A DNA stretch of 64,000 nucleotides from Leclercia sp. S52 (GTDB lineage Bacteria > Pseudomonadota > Gammaproteobacteria > Enterobacterales > Enterobacteriaceae). Position 1 is the stretch's first letter. Every line of letters begins with the position of its first letter. The notes below the pieces were generated by a model that was not told the origin of the DNA, ran no database searches, and saw nothing but the letters and a program-made list of their open reading frames with translations. The DNA lies in contig NZ_CP152474.1 in the NCBI RefSeq assembly GCF_039727615.1, positions 4,650,001 through 4,714,000 of the forward strand. Direction: 5' to 3'. The translations under genes were made by a program, and so were the position numbers. Below, piece after piece: positions 59,885 to 64,000 of the stretch.

Positions 59885-61714
59885 CTACTCCTCATCATCA
59901 CCATCCGTATGGGAACGGATCAGCGCCATAAACTCCTTACCAAAACGCTCCAGCTTACGCGTGCCGACGCCGTTAACGCTGAGCATTTCGCTGGCGCTGA
60001 GCGGCATCTGCTCGGCCATCTCAATCAGCGTCGCGTCGTTAAACACCACGTATGGCGGGATATTCTCTTCATCGGCGATGGCTTTGCGCAGCTTACGCAG
60101 CTTGGCAAACAGCTTGCGATCGTAGTTGCCGCCGTAGGATTTCTGCATCACCCGCGGTTTCAGCGCCACCACGCGCGGCACGGCGAGCTGCAGCTCCACG
60201 ACGCCGCGCAGCACCGGGCGGGCGGCTTCGGTGAGCTGCAGCGCAGAGTGCTGGGCGATGTTCTGGGTCGCAAAGCCGAGGTGAATGAGCTGACGGATGA
60301 CGCTCACCCAGTGCTCATGGCTCTGATCGCGACCAATGCCGTAGACCGGCAGCTTGTCATGGCCCATCTCGCGGATACGCTGATTGTTGGCCCCGCGCAG
60401 CACTTCCACCACATAGCCCATGCCGAAGCGCTGGTTAACGCGGCCAATGGTGGAGAGCGCCTTACGCGCGTCCATCAGCCCATCGTACTGTTTCGGCGGA
60501 TCGAGGCAGATATCGCAGTTACCGCACGACTCCTGACGCCCCTCGCCAAAATAGTTAAGCAGCACCAGGCGGCGGCAGGTTTGCGCTTCGGCAAAGGCCC
60601 CCATCGCGTTGAGCTTGTGGCGCTCGATATCCTGCAACGGCCCCTGCGGTTTCTCCTCGAGGCAGCGGCGCAGCCAGGCCATATCGGCCGGATCGTAAAA
60701 CAGCATCGCCTCGGCGGGGAGGCCATCACGCCCGGCGCGCCCCGTCTCCTGATAGTAGGATTCGATATTGCGCGGAATGTCGAAGTGCACCACAAAGCGC
60801 ACGTTCGGCTTGTTGATACCCATGCCAAAGGCGACGGTTGCCACCACGATTTGCAGGTCGTCGCGCTGGAACTTCTCCTGCACCTCGGCGCGAATGTGGT
60901 TTTCCAGCCCGGCATGGTAGGCCGCAGCGCTGAAACCCCGGCTCTGCAGACGCGCGGCGGTGTCTTCCACCTTCGCCCGGCTGTTGCAGTAGATAATGCC
61001 CGACTTACCGCGCTGCTCCTGGACATAGCGCAGCAGCTGATCCAGCGGCTTGAATTTCTCCATCAGCATATAGCGGATATTCGGGCGGTCGAAGCTGCTG
61101 ACCTGGATCAGCGGATCGTTAAGCCCCAGCAGGCGCACGATATCCTGGCGGGTAGTGTCGTCGGCGGTCGCGGTGAGCGCCATAAACGGCAGCTCGGGGA
61201 AGCGCTGGCGCAGCTGACCGAGGGCAGCATACTCCGGACGGAAATCATGGCCCCACTGGGAAATACAGTGCGCTTCATCCACCGCCAGCAGCACCGGGTT
61301 CCAGTGCGCCAGATGCTCAAGGAAGTTATCCAGCATCAGGCGTTCCGGGGCGATATACAGCAGACGCACCTGTCCGGTACGGCACCCGGCCATCACCTCC
61401 TGCTGCTGCTCGCGGGTTTGGGTGGAGTTGATACAGGCCGCCGCCACGCCGTTCGCCAGCAGCTGGTCGACCTGATCTTTCATCAGCGAGATCAGCGGTG
61501 ATACCACCACCGTCAGGCCGTTCAATACCAGCGCGGGAACCTGATAGCACAGCGATTTCCCGCCGCCGGTGGGCATGACCACAAGACAGTCACGGCCCGC
61601 AAGGGCGGTGTTAATGATGGTTTCCTGGCCCGGGCGGAACTGCTGGTAGCCAAAGGTTTCATGCAAAACCTGTTTAGCCAGCAACTCCTGATTTACGACT
61701 TCCGCCTGCACCAC
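59885..61714 (-). CDS. recQ: ATP-dependent DNA helicase RecQ
   Basis: 609 residues from the GTG at 61714, E. coli length. Helicase motifs: GYQQFRPGQ (motif 0), [16 protein letters not shown] (Walker A), [21 protein letters not shown] (DEAH and aromatic-rich loop), MALTATADD, and [17 protein letters not shown] (motif VI). The zinc-binding RQC part has [12 protein letters not shown] and [11 protein letters not shown], and a C-terminal HRDC domain follows. It unwinds DNA 3'-5' in RecF-pathway recombination. Confidence 0.98.
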   Translation of the reverse strand: MVQAEVVNQELLAKQVLHETFGYQQFRPGQETIINTALAGRDCLVVMPTGGGKSLCYQVPALVLNGLTVVVSPLISLMKDQVDQLLANGVAAACINSTQTREQQQEVMAGCRTGQVRLLYIAPERLMLDNFLEHLAHWNPVLLAVDEAHCISQWGHDFRPEYAALGQLRQRFPELPFMALTATADDTTRQDIVRLLGLNDPLIQVSSFDRPNIRYMLMEKFKPLDQLLRYVQEQRGKSGIIYCNSRAKVEDTAARLQSRGFSAAAYHAGLENHIRAEVQEKFQRDDLQIVVATVAFGMGINKPNVRFVVHFDIPRNIESYYQETGRAGRDGLPAEAMLFYDPADMAWLRRCLEEKPQGPLQDIERHKLNAMGAFAEAQTCRRLVLLNYFGEGRQESCGNCDICLDPPKQYDGLMDARKALSTIGRVNQRFGMGYVVEVLRGANNQRIREMGHDKLPVYGIGRDQSHEHWVSVIRQLIHLGFATQNIAQHSALQLTEAARPVLRGVVELQLAVPRVVALKPRVMQKSYGGNYDRKLFAKLRKLRKAIADEENIPPYVVFNDATLIEMAEQMPLSASEMLSVNGVGTRKLERFGKEFMALIRSHTDGDDEE

Positions 61715-61732
61715 ATCAACCCCATTTGCCTG

Positions 61733-61763
61733 AAATAAAAACAGGCGCTATTTTCAGCGCCTG
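61733..61763 (-). terminator. Terminator between pldA and recQ
   Basis: On the minus strand CAGGCGCT, loop GAAAAT, AGCGCCTG, then TTTTTATTT. It ends pldA transcription 42 bases after its stop and about 20 bases before recQ. Confidence 0.92.
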
Positions 61764-61805
61764 CGAGAGAAACTTCAACGTTTAAGACAAAAACATTCGA
61801 GGAGG

Positions 61806-62666
61806 CTAGAAAAGATCGTTCAGCATCACGCCCACGCCGACGCGGGTCTGGTTGAAGTTGTAGTCGATCAGCGATTCGCCGTAACCGCTGTAGACCTGGG
61901 TATAGAGACGAACATGTTTGGTCAGCGGGTAGCTGACGCCCATCTCCGCGCCGCCGTAGCCGGTGTTCCAGTTATACTGCCCCTTCACGCTCAGCACCGC
62001 TTCGCCCAGCTGATAGCCCACCCGCAGCTGGTAGTAGCCCATGTATTTGGTGATATCCGGGTTATCGTCGGTGTTGCCCACCACGTACCAGGGCTTTACC
62101 TCCACCAGCCAGTTGCCGTTCTGCGCCATCAGGCGGGTATAGAGACGGTTCCAGCTGCGTGACGTCGGGTCGGAGCGGCCGTTCGACATGTGGTTGTAGC
62201 CAAACTCCACGTCCCGCAGCGTCCAGCCCGCCAGCGAGTAATCGGTGGCAAAGCCGAGGAACAGCTGCGGCTCATAGTTGGTTTCACGAAACGGCGAGGA
62301 TTCATCGCTGTTCGACAGCTGCCACCACGACCTCTGCGTGTAGGAGCCACCCAGAATCGAATTCGGCCCCAGAATGCCGCGCCATAACGGGAAGGCGAGG
62401 CTCAGCTGGAACTTCACCTCATCCTTTTGCGAATCGTCGGCCCAGTCATAGGTGCGGATCGCCTCTTTATTGAGGTCGCTGGTGGCGGTGTAGATAAGGT
62501 AGTTGCTGTCATAGGGATAGAGCGTAAAAGGATTATCGTGCTCTTCCAACAGGTTAGCGATGATGCTGCCGCGCACGGCAGGCACCTCCTGAGTTGCCGC
62601 GTCCTGCGCCAATGCCACAGAGGGCAGCGTAACCGCCGCCAGGAACCCGGCCTGATATATCCGCAT
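61806..62666 (-). CDS. pldA: Outer membrane phospholipase A PldA
   Basis: 286 residues. A signal peptide (GFLAAVTLPSVALA) is cleaved near residue 20. The mature protein is a 12-stranded barrel. The catalytic His-Ser pair is in FGYNHMSNGRSDPTSRSW, and the C-terminal residue is Phe, as in outer membrane proteins. It is a calcium-dependent phospholipase A1/A2 that removes misplaced phospholipid from the outer leaflet. Confidence 0.96.
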   Translation of the reverse strand: MRIYQAGFLAAVTLPSVALAQDAATQEVPAVRGSIIANLLEEHDNPFTLYPYDSNYLIYTATSDLNKEAIRTYDWADDSQKDEVKFQLSLAFPLWRGILGPNSILGGSYTQRSWWQLSNSDESSPFRETNYEPQLFLGFATDYSLAGWTLRDVEFGYNHMSNGRSDPTSRSWNRLYTRLMAQNGNWLVEVKPWYVVGNTDDNPDITKYMGYYQLRVGYQLGEAVLSVKGQYNWNTGYGGAEMGVSYPLTKHVRLYTQVYSGYGESLIDYNFNQTRVGVGVMLNDLF

Positions 62667-62825
62667 CGGTGATGCTCTCCTGCGAAATTGTTTTAATGAA
62701 TAGTTATGGTTTATTCATTCTACAGAATTAATGATTAACTGCTTATATCCGGGTTCTGAAAGTAGAAATTCACACTAATGAGGCATAAAATCAACAGCCT
62801 TTTAACAATAAGGATGTGACGCGCT

Positions 62826-63293
62826 ATGTCTGCCACGCTTACTGCCGAAGAAGCCCTGAAGCTTGTCGGTGAGATCTTCGTCTACCATATGCCGTTCAAC
62901 CGTGCGCTGGGGCTCGAGCTGGAGCGTTACGAGAAAGATTTTGCCCAGCTGAGCTTTAACAACCAGCCGATGATGGTCGGTAACTGGGCGCAAAGCATTC
63001 TCCACGGCGGGGTGATCGCCTCTGCCCTCGACGTTGCCGCCGGGCTGGTCTGCGTCGGCAGCACCCTGACCCGCCACGACACCATCAACGAAGACGAGCT
63101 GCGCCAGCGCCTGTCGCGGATGGGCACCATCGATCTGCGCGTCGATTATCTGCGCCCCGGTCGCGGGAATCGCTTTACCGCCAGCAGCAGCCTGCTGCGG
63201 GCAGGCAATAAAGTCGCGGTCGCGCGCGTCGAGCTGCATAACGAGGATAAGGTTTATATCGCCAGCGCAACCGCCACTTATATGGTGGGTTGA
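62826..63293 (+). CDS. yigI: Hotdog-fold thioesterase YigI
   Basis: 155 residues. PaaI/4HBT-type hotdog: the [19 protein letters not shown] start, [16 protein letters not shown] around the central helix (His-Gly-Gly), and [20 protein letters not shown]. It hydrolyses acyl-CoA thioesters; E. coli YigI acts on medium- to long-chain substrates. It is divergent from pldA; nothing else is recognised in the 159-base gap. Confidence 0.92.
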   Translation: MSATLTAEEALKLVGEIFVYHMPFNRALGLELERYEKDFAQLSFNNQPMMVGNWAQSILHGGVIASALDVAAGLVCVGSTLTRHDTINEDELRQRLSRMGTIDLRVDYLRPGRGNRFTASSSLLRAGNKVAVARVELHNEDKVYIASATATYMVG

Positions 63294-63345
63294 GAAGGTA
63301 AAATCGGGTAAAATTGCGTTACTTTTTTTGTAACGGATTTTCCTG

Positions 63346-64000
63346 ATGGATGCTAAACAGACGCGGCAGGGCGTTTTACTCGCACTTGCCGCTTATTTTA
63401 TCTGGGGTATCGCGCCCGCCTACTTCAAGCTGATTCACTACGTCCCCGCTGACGAAATTCTTACCCACCGCGTGATCTGGTCGTTTTTCTTTATGGTGGC
63501 GCTGATGAGCGTAAGCCGTCAGTGGTCGGGGGTGAAAACGCTCCTGCAAACGCCAAAGAAAATTTTCCTGCTGGCGCTGTCTGCCGTGTTGATTGGCGGC
63601 AACTGGCTGCTGTTCATCTGGGCGGTTAACAACCAGCATATGCTGGAGGCGAGCCTCGGCTACTTCATTAACCCGCTGGTGAATATCGTGCTGGGGATGC
63701 TGTTTCTCGGCGAGCGCTTCCGCCGGATGCAGTGGCTGGCGGTGTTCCTCGCCCTCTGCGGCGTGCTGGTTCAGCTCTGGACCTTCGGCTCGCTGCCGGT
63801 GATCGCCCTGGGGCTGGCGTTCAGCTTCGCCTTCTATGGCCTGGTGCGTAAGAAAATCGCCGTGGAAGCACAAACCGGGATGCTGTTTGAAACCCTGTGG
63901 CTGCTGCCGGTGGCCGCGATTTACCTGTTCGGCATTGCCGACAGCAGCACCAGCCATATGGGCAGTAACCCGTGGTCACTGAATCTGATGCTGATAGCGG
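63346..64000 (+). CDS. rarD: EamA/RarD family transporter RarD (partial, 3' end outside window)
   Basis: The first 218 residues of a protein that is 296 residues long in E. coli. It begins MDAKQTRQGVLLALAAYFIWG, with GYFINPLVNIVLGMLFLGERF and repeated hydrophobic helices. RarD was named for chloramphenicol sensitivity; its substrate is unknown. The start ATG at 63346 is supported by the family match. The window ends inside the gene. Confidence 0.93.
   Translation, partial: MDAKQTRQGVLLALAAYFIWGIAPAYFKLIHYVPADEILTHRVIWSFFFMVALMSVSRQWSGVKTLLQTPKKIFLLALSAVLIGGNWLLFIWAVNNQHMLEASLGYFINPLVNIVLGMLFLGERFRRMQWLAVFLALCGVLVQLWTFGSLPVIALGLAFSFAFYGLVRKKIAVEAQTGMLFETLWLLPVAAIYLFGIADSSTSHMGSNPWSLNLMLIA

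Noticed and set aside
59909..61501. 530-residue open frame antisense to recQ
   Set aside because: It lies fully inside recQ, whose motifs are all in place, and has the Arg/His/Ala/Gln-rich look of antisense GC-rich frames.

Overview
The window is a chromosome segment of a gamma-proteobacterium of the Enterobacteriaceae, most like the Enterobacter / Leclercia / Lelliottia group. Nearly every gene is a close, same-length counterpart of an E. coli K-12 gene. The base composition is GC-rich, REP-type palindromes sit between genes, and the rRNA genes are E. coli-like. Species cannot be fixed from the sequence alone.

Left part (1-19.1 kb) follows the E. coli 79-min order. It holds an accessory caspase-fold protein, trehalase treF, a HEPN-like membrane protein, a GNAT acetyltransferase, an SDR with a divergent LysR regulator (yhjC), yhjD, yhjE, yhjG, the c-di-GMP phosphodiesterase pdeH with a clear sigma-28 promoter, kdgK with a KdgR operator, the degenerate M16 protein yhjJ, dctA and pdeK. 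Five of these genes (treF, the HEPN-like gene, the SDR, yhjG, pdeK) are broken by single extra bases in G/C homopolymers, six events in all. This looks like sequencing overcalls rather than decay.

Middle (19.3-26.9 kb): birA and murB, then a complete rRNA operon on the minus strand (16S, tRNA-Ile, tRNA-Ala, 23S, 5S) with P1/P2 promoters and boxA. Two junctions differ from E. coli: pdeK is next to birA, and hemG-rrn leads into murB.

Right part (27-64 kb) follows the E. coli 86-87 min order: trkH-hemG, pepQ-yigZ, fadBA under a FadR site, fre, ubiD, rfaH, tatABC/tatD, ubiE-ubiJ-ubiB, rmuC, udp (two CRP sites 52 bp apart), ysgA, then metE/metR, yigM, yigL, pldB, rhtB, rhtC, recQ, pldA, yigI and the start of rarD. 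Two insertions interrupt this order. One is a beta-glucoside PTS operon controlled by a ribonucleic antiterminator, with its own BglG-type protein encoded last. The other is an AT-rich three-gene cassette that reads as an orphan type VI secretion module: Hcp, an L,D-transpeptidase-like effector of the Tlde1 type and a secreted immunity protein. That cassette and the caspase-fold protein near the left edge, which may have a sigma-28-like promoter, are the most interesting accessory loci.
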